From: Symsagittifera roscoffensis
Taxonomy: Eukaryota; Xenacoelomorpha; Acoela; Convolutidae
Length of the DNA: 64,000 nt
Assembly: GCF_963678635.1 (NCBI RefSeq)
Contig: NC_087064.1
Location: forward strand, 25,090,189 to 25,154,188
Reading direction: 5' to 3'
Shown: one piece after another, positions 45,882 to 55,885 of the stretch
Layout: each line of letters opens with the position of its first letter
Position numbering within the stretch: the stretch's first letter is position 1
Program-made: the position numbers and the translations under genes
The notes under the pieces: generated by a model
What the model saw: the letters and a program-made list of their open reading frames with translations, nothing else
Told to the model about the DNA's origin: nothing
Database searches by the model: none

Positions 45882-47040
45882 TGAAATTGGAAAAGACATT
45901 TCTAATCTCCAGCTTTTTTCTCAGGCTTGGCCTAATGCAGCTATTCAACTGCATACTTTTGTGAATTCAGTCAAAAAGTGGAACCTTTTGAAAATCTTCC
46001 ATGGGAAGAGCTAAAAAACCTTCCTTAAAATGCCTTGTTTTCGATGTTTTAACATAGGAACATGTTAAATTTGCATCTAATTAAAGATTTGTTTTTTCAT
46101 TCATTGCTTCGAGTTTTAACTTTATTGGAGCATTATTGAAAAAATTTTCCTTTCTGATTTTTTTTGACGAGATAGAATGATAACAATCCTTGCCCTATTT
46201 CGATTTAATTGTAGCGAGCACGTTTCCTTTCCAGATTTCCTTGCATGCATTGCCAATAGATTCAGCTACTAATTTTTTTTCTAGTGAAAAGCGAAAAATC
46301 AACAATTTTCAGACTGAGATCTGGATCATCAGACAACATGTAAAAAATAGGTATAGCTCGAATAACTTTAAGCCGAATTTTAGAAGTTTTCGAATGATTT
46401 TAGGTCGAATTTTGTTATTTGGTAGTATATATTTTTTCTCAAATAAACAAATCAACGGCAAGCTTACCATAGAGTGAAAAATTTAACCTTGTTCCTAATG
46501 AGTTCACTCTATCAACCAAATGCTTCTGGAAAATTTTTCAAAACGATGTCCATGATAAACAAGTATTTCTTTAGGACTGATTGCTGACCGGTTAAATTCG
46601 TTCGATATTTGTGCTTTATGAGGATAAAAGCCATTGGCGTTGTAAACCATTGTATTGTTCAAATAAACTTCACATTTGGGAATAGAGAAAATAGTAGATT
46701 GCTTAAATATCTAAGTTAAGTTCTGGTTGCTTATCTGAGTCATCCTCTGACTTTGCTTTAGGCTCTGATTTTTCTTTGAAAGCATCAATTCACCTATATT
46801 TGTTGTGTGTACATTTCTTTATGTTCTGATTTTTTGGAAGTTCAAAATTTTTTTCATTTCTTGTGTGTAAAAAGAAAAAATTTTCTCCAAAACTGGGAAA
46901 TCTCCAAAATCTCCAACAGAAAAGTGTCAAAAATCTATAGTAATAAGGGCTACCTCGTTGTATACAATGGTTTATTTGTTTTGTTAGAAGTAACTTCGCA
47001 AGAACGACTAATTTTCGATCTTATTTTTTGAGAAATGTTT
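45882..47040 (-). pseudogene. MCP: Major capsid remnant, unit 5, C-terminus deleted
   Basis: Same left truncation as unit 3. The NNTMVYN block is near 46650 and the MLSDDPDLSLKIVD block near 46330. Confidence 0.6.
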
Positions 47041-47078
47041 CTACTAGTCCTACGCTTAGGATAATTTTCCCCTCCCAA

Positions 47079-47384
47079 TTATTTCCAAACTGTTTTCGTT
47101 CCAATATCCTTTGCAAATAAGTCAGATTTTTTTTTTCGTCCACACAACTTCTTTATCTCTAGAGTTGCAATTTCAAATAAGTCTTCTCCTGTTTTTTTTT
47201 GCAGCTGCGATTTTATGTTTCTTAATAAAGGGAGTAGCAGTTTCCCCAAGATGTGCAAGAACTTGTTGAGGAACATCTTATCTACTGAAACATAAATTCC
47301 GTTAACTAGACGTTTCCGATTTTTGTCAGTAATGGCTACAAGTATATCAACAAAACTTGCATTCAATCCAGGTTCGTTATGCAT
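47079..47384 (-). pseudogene. Putative minor capsid, best-preserved copy (101 codons)
   Basis: Longest frame of this family: begins MHNEPGLNASFVDILVAITD, central FLHILGKLLLPLL, then KKTGEDLFEIATLEIKKLCG and a basic end with AKDIGTKTVWK. A central hydrophobic stretch followed by a basic tail next to the major capsid gene is the reason for the tentative minor capsid call. It could equally be another structural or DNA-binding protein. Confidence 0.4.
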
Positions 47385-48110
47385 TGGTTCAATCTGTGTT
47401 TTTTCTTAAGAACACTCCTATCATCTATGAGAGATTTTTAAATCATTTTATGACAAATGGGCTGGTGAGAGACTTCGATTGTAACTCTTTTATTGAGTTC
47501 AAGTTTTTTTTCCTGTTGTGTGGGAGATTTTTTCCTCAGAAACGTTTTAGTACAATGAAGATTACAATATTTTCGAAACGGCAACCTCCCAGTCTCCTTT
47601 AAGATGTTTTTCTTTCCGGTAGGAATTTTGTAGAAGAATTTAGACTAATATTCCAGTAACATTTGAAAGCAGCTTTAGAAAATAGCTCACTTTTAAAAAA
47701 GTTCATGAGCACTGATTGAAAGAAATTTAATTTACCAAAAGTTTTACTTTTTATATGAAAATGTCTTTGGCTTCTTTTTACAAAATTTTTCTTCTTTGAG
47801 TTCTTTGATGATATATGTTGCCGATTTGTTTGTCAATTTTGATGATATTTCAATGATTTCAAAAGTAAACTGTGACTTTATCTATTTTGAAACGAAACAT
47901 TTTTTCGAGATTCTTCTTCTATTACCAGTTTTGAGTTTTGGTTCAATATATTTCATGAACGATTTGTTAAACAAAAATAATAAGAAAAGTGAATAAATTT
48001 CAAATCTCAAAAAAAGTGATAGATATGAATTAAAACTCATTTTTGAGCTTAAAAAAACTTTCTTTTGTGTAGGGGAGTTCTTTTTGCGTTATTTCTAAAT
48101 TTTTTTTGAT
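47385..48110 (-). pseudogene. Unrecognised basic frames, unit 5
   Basis: Counterpart of 14731-15480. Confidence 0.25.
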
Positions 48111-48229
48111 ATTTACTACGTCTTTCTTCAAAAGGCCCTGAAGCTCTCCTCTGAATTTTTTTACCAAACATTCGTTCAAAAATTGAATGAAATTTTTTGA
48201 CCTCTTAGGGATGTTTTTCGAAATTTCGG

Positions 48230-48885
48230 CAGAATAGGGACTTCTTGTGTAATCATCGTCTAAAAACGTTGTCTATGATCCTGGTTTAAAAAGTGTTAGA
48301 GCCTGTTAAAGCTGAATCACTGTTTGAGCAATATCTAAGTGAAACAAATGTTTTTAGGGTTAAACCAATAAATAATTGACCTTTGGGATCTGATGTTGCA
48401 TCTTGGTACCACTTTTTCATTTGAGTTCTTTGACCTAGTTCTTGACTTAAGGTTTTTAATTGTAAAGCACCTCTCGATGATTTGAACAAGACTATGCATG
48501 TATTTTATAACTCTACCCCTCTTCCCAGTTATCTTTGCTTCGATGCAATATGTTGCGTTTGGGGTGTATTGCATTTAGACTCCTGTGTCTTCCAGCAGTG
48601 GCCGTTTTCACGAACTGCTGCTGAGTTTGAATTTTTTTCACAAGAATCGTCAAATATAAGCATATCCTTAATTCCTTCCCTAAAACGATTTTCAATCCAG
48701 TCAAAGTCTACTCCCTGGATAATTATGAGATTTTTTTCTGTGCATTTTACTATAAAGCTGTTGGTAATGTTTGTGAAAGTAGAACAAATTTGTGGAATGC
48801 TGGTTGAAATGCACCTTTTTTCAATCAATTGAAATGATGGCGAGTTTTTCCAGATCCTCTTGGATCATAGTGGTGGGTAAAGAAA
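48230..48885 (-). pseudogene. Packaging ATPase remnant, unit 5
   Basis: FDWIENRFREGIKDMLIFDD in frame 48828-48529, and SSRGALQLKTLSQELGQR plus KKWYQDATSDPKGQLFIG in frame 48489-48286. The P-loop region (about 48870-48846) has an altered sequence just upstream ('gatcatagtggtgggtaaag'). Confidence 0.65.
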
Positions 48886-49048
48886 AATTCGTTCCTATTT
48901 AACTTTTATTTTATTCATAGCCTTGGAGAAGGTAAAATACAACCGACTGTACTTGATAGCTACCGAAGCTGACTTGGAGAAAGTAAAATACAACCGATAA
49001 GATAGATACCGAAGCTGACTTTTCTTCATTTCTTGTGGATAACCTTAC

Positions 49049-52000
49049 TTAATTATCTCACTCTGTCGATTTCTCTTAATTGACAGAAAAATCATATTTA
49101 TCTCACTCTGGTTTCCTTTTACACGGAAAGCGACTGTTCTATAATTTGTCTAACCAGTTGATAACATTTTCAAAAAATCCGAACCTTTCGAAGTAAATGA
49201 AAAGTTTATTTAAATTCTTGAGACAATTTCAACCTCCCATTTTCGTAAGTATTGTATAATTTCATTTGTTTTTGGTACATGCTAAACCTCCCACTTTTTT
49301 GAGATGCCGTCACTCAACAGGATTGATAATGTAAATTGACAGGACTTCGACAAAAAGGACAAGAGAGCTAATGCAGCAAAAATTGTGTGCGAGGAATTAT
49401 TTCTTGTCCAGAAGGTAATTAATATACATGCAACAAGCAAGAAAAAAGCTTCCATATGAACAAGAAGCACGTACAGCCAATTCCGAATTGAACAAAGTAT
49501 GCATCACGTGATAAAAATTTCCTATCTAATATTCACTCTAGCAACATCGCAAGAAAGATCACGAGTTAAAAGCAAGGAAAAGAGTGACTCTGTTGCTAAT
49601 TGGAATAAAATATGGAAAACGAGGAGGCTAGTGATCTGCTGCGAGCTGAGTTGAATGCCTGAAAACTTTTCTTGACAGTTAACTAGATGGAAAACAGACG
49701 CCAGTAGGTACCAACTTCCAAATTTTGAAACTAGATCACATTCTAGTTAATGAAAATTTGGATTAAGATTGCCCTGGGATTTTTATTACGTAACATATAA
49801 ATTGGTGAATGTTATCATTTTTACGTTCATGAAAAAACCAATTTTTTTTGATAAGTATCTTTTGATTTTTTTAAACTGAGTTGACGATTATAAAGATTAA
49901 AGTCATTAAGCAAGATATCATTCAGGAAAGTACACAAGAAAAACAAACTTTAAAATGGCGAATCAAATTGATAAACATTGTAACAATTTTGCGTGACTGC
50001 TTGAAAAAGTACACAGATACATTGGGATGTCCAGTTTCCTGAACCATTTCTAACAAATCATCAAGTAAACTGTTTGATTTTGGATTCGAGGCAGCAACCA
50101 TACACTGATAAGTTGTGTTTGTTTCGAATGCTTGCAATTCAATTGCATCGAACAATTAATCTTGAAACAACCAAGATTTTTAATGATTTTCTTGGAAAAC
50201 TGGGATTTGATCTGAAACTTTTTTGTGAGTTTTTGATGATTAATCTGCCAACAATTGAAGATTTTGTTGTTAAAAACATCATCAACTACATGATCGACAT
50301 TTGAGATGGAGAATTAGTGGGAAAATTAGCTGGGAGAAGCATTAGCAAATACGAGAACTCAGTAAAGCTTCTGCCATAAAACAATCACATTGTTTACGTC
50401 TTTATTATCAACAAGTTCTTCGAATGCTTCCGATGCCCATCTTGCAATACCCGTTTTAAACAATTTTAAATTTCAACAAGCATTTTCTACGATGCAAAAA
50501 GCAAACGAAAAACGTATATACCAAATTGTTTACAATTTACAATAGACGTTAATTGAAAAGCTTGATGAATTCAATATTTAATGTACCAGAGAACAAAAGT
50601 AAATTTTGTTCTTTAGTATACTAAATTCGATTTTCAGCGTACTCATTGATCGAGATAATTTCAAAAAAAAGAAGCAAGAGCGTAAAAAAAACAATGCAGC
50701 GAGAAAGAGGAAAACAGAACAATCCATTTTTTTCCACTTTCTCGGGATTCAGAAAAATCAAAAGATTGATTTGATGCAAAATATCGAGAGATATCCCAAA
50801 ATTCTATCATTATTTGGAATCAACGGTGGTCAGTATGAAACAAATTACCATAAATTATATCTCATCCATTAACTATCCACCGAGAAGTAAATTGAAGCTT
50901 CAATTATCATGAAAGCGAACAAGTTGATTTCCTTCAAACTTGGAGATATTCAGCTTTTAGATCTTATGAAGTTTCTGATTGGAGCTGCTTTTTTAGACTC
51001 TTTCCTGAAAACTTACAAGGACAGCTAGATGAAGAAGTTTTTTCCACACGTGTGGTTTGATACTCCGACAAGCTCGATAAAGAACAACTACCGTCGTATG
51101 ATGAGATTTACAACAACCTGAAGAACAGCAGCCTCTCGATAAAGCGTATGACGGTTTTCAGAAGCTTCTTAAAACTGAGTTAACTGAAAAGCAAGCAAGG
51201 AAAAAGTTCGGGCTGAAAACCACATTACTGGAAAGCTACAACTATCTGAATTCTATCTAAGATGAAAGATGACAACATTTCGCAGTTTTCTATGGAGGTA
51301 TAATAACAAACCGTTGTTCCTACCCTTCAAGCTATTCAGAAAAGGATTGAATTTTATCATGAAAAACAGATAGACTTGCTGAAGCTCGGCTTCACACACC
51401 GAATCTAGCAAATACCTGTCTACATATGTTAATTGACTATAAATTTTACCCCTTCTTCTGGAGTAATAGTGACTCGCTTGAAAAAATATGGGAAAAATGA
51501 CGAGTGGTCCCTGTATTGTTTTCACAAGGGAGGTATTAGAAAACGAGATGTTTATTCGAATGTCAAAAAGTTTGTGTAAATTAATCGTTGGTTTTGATGC
51601 CAGTTAGTTATATCCTTTTCCATGTGTATGCCCACAGGCTTGTATGCGAGATGAAACTACAAAGAAGAAAAATATATATTCAAGGCAAGGCAGTATCGGG
51701 TTCGTACGTTTGAGAACATGGTTAAGTCGTTTTTTCAAGCCACCAGGCCTGAATTTAAAATTGACACTTCGCGAACAAAGAAAAGTTGACAGCTTCAGTG
51801 CTGATCGTTAATTCAACCATTGTAAAACTGTTTTTGAAGCAATGAGTTTTTGTTTTCATTTTTGTCCTTGTCAAGAAACAAGACCTAGCCTATCTATTGA
51901 TCAAATCAAACGAGGAACCATGATAAGAGAAATGGATGAGCTTCAAGAAAACTACTTTTAAGAGTTTTCATTTTCCTTCCAAAAAACCTCTTCGTTCAAG

Positions 52001-53120
52001 ACGGCAAAATATTAGAAATGAAACAATGTTTGGATACGTGCACTGCAATCTAAGTGTTTCGGATGAACTAAAGCAAAATTCTCCAAATTCCTGCTTATTT
52101 TTATAGTTGATCTTACCTGAAAGGATATTGCGGAATACATGAGGACATGTGCGAAAGAATTAATTTTTTCAGACATCCGCATTAAATTTTGACAATTTAA
52201 CGAAAGGAACACTTATGACATCACTTTTCGTTTTTTAATTGGATTTCGGACTAAAAGCAGAAACGTTCGTCGATTTGTGAAATAAAAACCGCTTAAGCTA
52301 ATCAAGAGTTTTGTTCAGTCAGTTGTTGATGTAATGCGAGCCGATGATATAAATCCAGTATTTGATGCGTGTCTGAAACGATGAAACTGCTCGGAATTTT
52401 TTCCTATGGCTATCGAATAAAGGACAAATAAAATGATACAATGACAAAATACCTTGGCGATAAAAAACAAACCCTAAAAGCTATCAATAACCAGTTCTTC
52501 AAATGATTTCATATTGTGATTAAGGGCTTGTTTAAAGTGTGCCATGTTGAATCTACTGAGGAGCATCGTGAACCAAGTATAGTAGGATTCTGTATACTAC
52601 AGTAAGCCATGTTGAGAAGGTTGGAGCTGTATTTTAACTTTTTTGATAAGCTTTGCAACGTCAAAAAATTTGAAGTGCTTGAAATGGATACTAATTTTCT
52701 CAATTTGGCTATGGCCGAAAAAAATTTAGAATAATGTATCGTTCACAGCAAGCGAGCAAGATGGACTGAAAAGCGCAGCACGGACTTTCGAGAAGATTTC
52801 AGAGGAGATGCCAAACACACATTATTTCCCCGTACTTGCTGCTCTAAACATAAGAAACATGACAAGACAGAACCAGGATAGTTCAAGGAGGGTTCATGTG
52901 CACTGAAATGTTTTACTTTTGTTCTAAAACTTCTGATGTTACGGTAGTAAAAGTCAGAAGAATAAATTTAGCAGTATATGATTGAACAAACGCACATGCA
53001 TTAGAAGACTCTGGAGATGGCCCGATGGCAAAGTATCGACAAGTATCAATAAGTACGGAAGGTTGAAAGCGATGAAAAACATTCAAAATATCTAAATTGG
53101 TAAGAGTTTGTATAGAAAAA
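49049..53120. mobile_element. Maverick/Polinton array unit 6 (terminal, polB only)
   Basis: Begins at the fused junction 'ggataaccttacttaattat', which deletes gene Y and most of the spacer, and runs through the longest polB remnant in the window. No structural genes follow, so the array ends here. Confidence 0.75.
49190..53100 (+). pseudogene. polB: Maverick protein-primed DNA polymerase B, most complete remnant
   Basis: Extends beyond the points where the other units break. After motif A (GFDAS-stop-LYP, 51590-51615) come FHFCPCQETRP (51858), KRGTMIREMDELQENYF (51920), DIAEYMRTCAKELIFSDI (52120), REPSIVGFCIL (52570), LRRLELYFNFFDK (52612), then the palm motif C region EMDTNFLNLAMAEKNLE (52684-52735), FPRTCCSKHKKHDKTEPG (52825) and GDGPMAKYR-like text (53010). 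The order matches the Polinton polymerase from exonuclease to thumb. Motif C should read DTDS; here the second Asp is Asn, besides many stops and shifts. No activity is possible. Confidence 0.8.
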
Positions 53121-53322
53121 TTGAATGAGATGCTTAAAAGTGATACCTTATCTATGCAACCAAAAATTTTATTCAACATTTTTCTTAAACGCCGCGCTTG
53201 GATTAACAATTTTTTTAAATCAGAAAAGGTTTATAAACTTAAACTTTCAAGTATTGGCAAAATCGGGAGCAAAAATTTTTTTTAAATTATCATCTTACCA
53301 TCTAAAACACCAAAATCCATAA
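53101..53322. other. End of the array, no recognised feature
   Basis: Two short overlapping plus-strand frames (53097-53285 and 53125-53322), neither recognised. This may be the eroded polB 3' end. Confidence 0.4.
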
Positions 53323-53600
53323 CCTATCTTAAAACCATGGGAAATCTCTTCCCTATGTTACTAAATAGGGTGCGGAAAAGATACTCTATAGCCTATTTGA
53401 ATACACGGGGTCACAAAGGCTTCTGCCACTGCGTCTGGAGCAAGTACATATCACCTACAACCTATTTTGATACATTGGCAAATCTAGTCCCTATTTTTAT
53501 ATACAAGGTGCTTACCGGATACTCTACCACCTATCTTAATAAATGGGAGCCCCCCCCCCCCCAGTTCGATTTGAATTCAAAGTATACTACTTACCGGTAC
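53323..53600. repeat. 69-bp tandem repeat, just over three copies
   Basis: The word cctat[ct]tta/ttga recurs at 53323, 53392, 53461 and 53530, exactly 69 bp apart each time, with surrounding 'gatactcta' and 'aaatct..tccctat' words repeating in register. A poly-C run (13-14 bases, about 53549-53562) closes the array. Because 69 is a multiple of three, a 98-codon frame stays open across it. Confidence 0.85.
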
Positions 53601-53606
53601 AACGCT

Positions 53607-54030
53607 AAAACATTTGCTGATCATGATAAATAGGTTCACTCAGGAACGCCAAAATTTATCTACAGATAATTCGCTCAGAAAATGCACAGCGCCGGAAAGT
53701 AGAAAAATCCTTAGTGACCTCTGGCTGACATCAGATAAAACTTTTGTCGTTTTGGCATCGCCTCGACCTATCCAGTTGATGTTTGGTCTTATCAAGGGTT
53801 AGCGAGCGTGTTATGTCTTTTAGGCAAGCAGCTGAATGAATCTTACGTAAATCTCGATTTCATGCAAATCAAGAGCAAATAGTAGTGTCTCGAATCCCCA
53901 GAAAACGTCATTATGACTAAAAACTGGGCTAAAACTTTTAAACAGTAATTTTCACTGATATTTAGATTTCGGATGCATTAGAACTGGATTGACTCTTTCT
54001 TCGCCTTCAGCTATTCATACTGTTCTGTAA
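53607..54030. repeat. Dispersed repeat, right copy (partner at 6236-6760)
   Basis: Same orientation and block order as the left copy. No coding frame. Confidence 0.6.
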
Positions 54031-54254
54031 ACTAGTCTTCTGGAACTAAGTTGAAACGTTCAGCGCAATCTAATATTTAAGAGTTTTTAAGCGGCGGGCC
54101 TAACTTCTCACTCTTAATGTAGGACAACGTCGTTATCGTCACAGTTTCGAGTTTCGGGAAGGCCCCTGTCAATCCCCATCTTTCAACTGCACCTTACTGC
54201 TCCATTCAACTGCATCATTAAGAGATGTAACGTCACTAGTGCTCGATATTGACT
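54031..54254. other. No feature seen
   Basis: Short non-coding stretch between the dispersed repeat and the palindromic element. Confidence 0.4.
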
Positions 54255-55029
54255 CCCGAGTCGAGATTTTTCACCTATTTGAAGCAAGATTTGAGCGGTT
54301 TGAGCGGTTTTTTTAGACAATTACGCTCAAAATCTTGCTTCAAAATGAGCGGTTTGAGCGGTTTTTGAACGGTTTATCTAAAAAAACCGCTCAAAAACCG
54401 CGCAAGATTTGAACGGTTTTGAGCGTTTTATCTAAAAAACCGCTCAAAAATCGCGAGGAACTTAATTCTGGTCGCGCCATCTCCACTTCGGTCTGGAAAG
54501 TAGCGCCGTCTCCGCCTAGGTCGCGAAAGTCGCGCCTTAGTTTTTCGGTCGCGAAAGTCTGGAAATGGCAACTCTTGGTCGCGAGAGTCTGGACATACCA
54601 AATATGAGTCGCGATGTTTTGGTCGCGCCACCTCTGCTTCGGCGCGATAGTCGCAACGGATCATCATGGTCGCAAAAGTCTGGAAATGCCATGTTTTGGT
54701 CGCCAAAGCCTGGACATGCCTAATTTTGGTCTGGAAAGTCTGGAATTTCCAAAGATTTTTCGCGAAAGTATGGACATGAGTTTGGGACCTCGACCCGGGA
54801 AGACCGCTCAAAAACCGCTCAAAAACTGCTCAAATCTTGCTTGAAAAACCGTTCAAAAATCACCGCAAGAAATGAGCGGTTTTTGAGCGGTTTTTTAAGC
54901 AAGATTTGAGCGGTTTGAGCGGTTTTTCCAAAAAAACCGCCCAAACCGCTCAAACCGCTCAAATCTTGCTGGAAAACCGCTCAAACCGCTCAAATCTTGA
55001 GCGGTTTTTGAGCGGGATCTCGACCCGGG
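54255..55029. mobile_element. Palindromic non-autonomous element with internal minisatellite
   Basis: Ends cccgagtcgagat (54255-54267) and atctcgacccggg (55017-55029) are inverted with one mismatch. Inside, GAGCGGTTTTT and its complement AAAAACCGCTC occur many times on both sides (54290-54450 and 54803-55015), able to form long hairpins. They flank a 30-bp minisatellite (tcgcgaaagtctggacatgc-type, about 54465-54790). No target-site duplication was evident. A partial third end-like word, 'cctcgacccggg', is at 54788. Resembles a MITE or foldback element. Confidence 0.5.
54465..54790. repeat. 30-bp minisatellite TCGCGAAAGTCTGGA
   Basis: Units such as tcgcgaaagtctggaaatgg+caactcttgg repeat every 30 bp with substitutions; about nine recognisable copies. 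GC content is well above the surroundings. Confidence 0.75.
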
Positions 55030-55495
55030 CTATGAATTTGATTGATTCTTGTCTCCTGCTACCATATGAATTTGACGGTTCGACTGTACTGTTTTTGTAT
55101 CAGTTTCTTCAAAAAGTTGCGGTGTTTAGCGTCTCTCAGAAATATGGAAACTTTTTTCTAGAACATTCCAACCTCCGTTTGATCGTTTTATCAGCACTAA
55201 AGCGCTCACCGTCAAAATGCTATTGGCTTAGAGGTTTCAGTTCCTTCTGACGGAATGGTTTTTATAGAAATCATGCAAGTTCTGCATATCTAAACTGTAG
55301 AAGTTTAAGCAAGAAGTGTACATTTCTCATATATTTTTGCAAAACAGTTCGGCGAGTTTTTATTTTTTGGTTTACCACCAATTCAAATCATAAGAATAAT
55401 CAACAAGAACTGGTAACCTCACTCCTCTCTTAAAAACAGTTCACTGAGCAAAGTCAATCAAATGCTGCCAAGATTAATGCGTATTCCCTCAAAAC
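55030..55495. other. Non-coding, old repeat similarity
   Basis: 55130-55240 resembles 7030-7180 ('ttctagaacattcc', 'cctccgt'). This suggests that the palindromic element inserted into the dispersed repeat. No gene. Confidence 0.4.
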
Positions 55496-55706
55496 TGAGA
55501 TAGGGACCAGTTTGAAATTATAAAATTGCTATCAATTTGTATCTTTCTGTCTGGAGACCTGCTGTCGTGACCTTGCGATCTCTAACGTCCGGTATGATCT
55601 GAAATAGAACGGTGCAGTAAGGTTTCGATTTGATGCCTAACAGTTGCTTACAATTCAAGTTAAACAACTATTCTTTTTCTATACGAAACATTTCTATAGT
55701 TCAACA
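55496..55706 (+). repeat. 5' LTR
   Basis: Starts tgagatagggaccagtttg and ends tatagttcaaca; TG...CA termini. Confidence 0.9.
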
Positions 55707-55885
55707 TGGCGCAGTCAGCGGAAAAGAAAGGAGGGGGAAAGAATCGAATTAATATACTATCATTTTGGGACGCACGGACACCGGAACCTCCAAATTACTG
55801 GGAGGAGTGGATCATAAAATTTCATTGGGGGATGATAGCAAAATATGGCATTGATCCCGATGATTTCTATTTTGCGCGTACTTAA
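55706..55885 (+). pseudogene. gag: Gag N-terminal part (60 codons before frameshift)
   Basis: The ATG uses the last base of the 5' LTR and the first two of the primer site. The frame, starting MAQSAEKKGGGK and containing EEWIIKFHWGMIAKYGIDPD, ends at TAA 55883-55885. The following sequence continues the protein in another phase, open from 55864, so a single-base loss near 55878 probably broke an originally continuous Gag. Confidence 0.7.
55707..55722 (+). promoter_or_regulatory. Primer-binding site, tRNA-Ser-like
   Basis: tggcgcagtcagcggaa directly abuts the LTR. It resembles the TGGCGCAGTCGG site of 297/17.6-type insect elements, which is assigned to tRNA-Ser (recalled knowledge). Confidence 0.65.

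Larger units (their letters stand above)
41418..49048. mobile_element. Maverick/Polinton array unit 5 (polB-rich type)
   Basis: Same architecture and same polB-capsid join as unit 3, so the two share an ancestor that already carried the deletion. Confidence 0.8.

Noticed and set aside
53323-53600. CRISPR-like array
   Set aside because: Units are contiguous with no unique spacers, and the context is eukaryotic.
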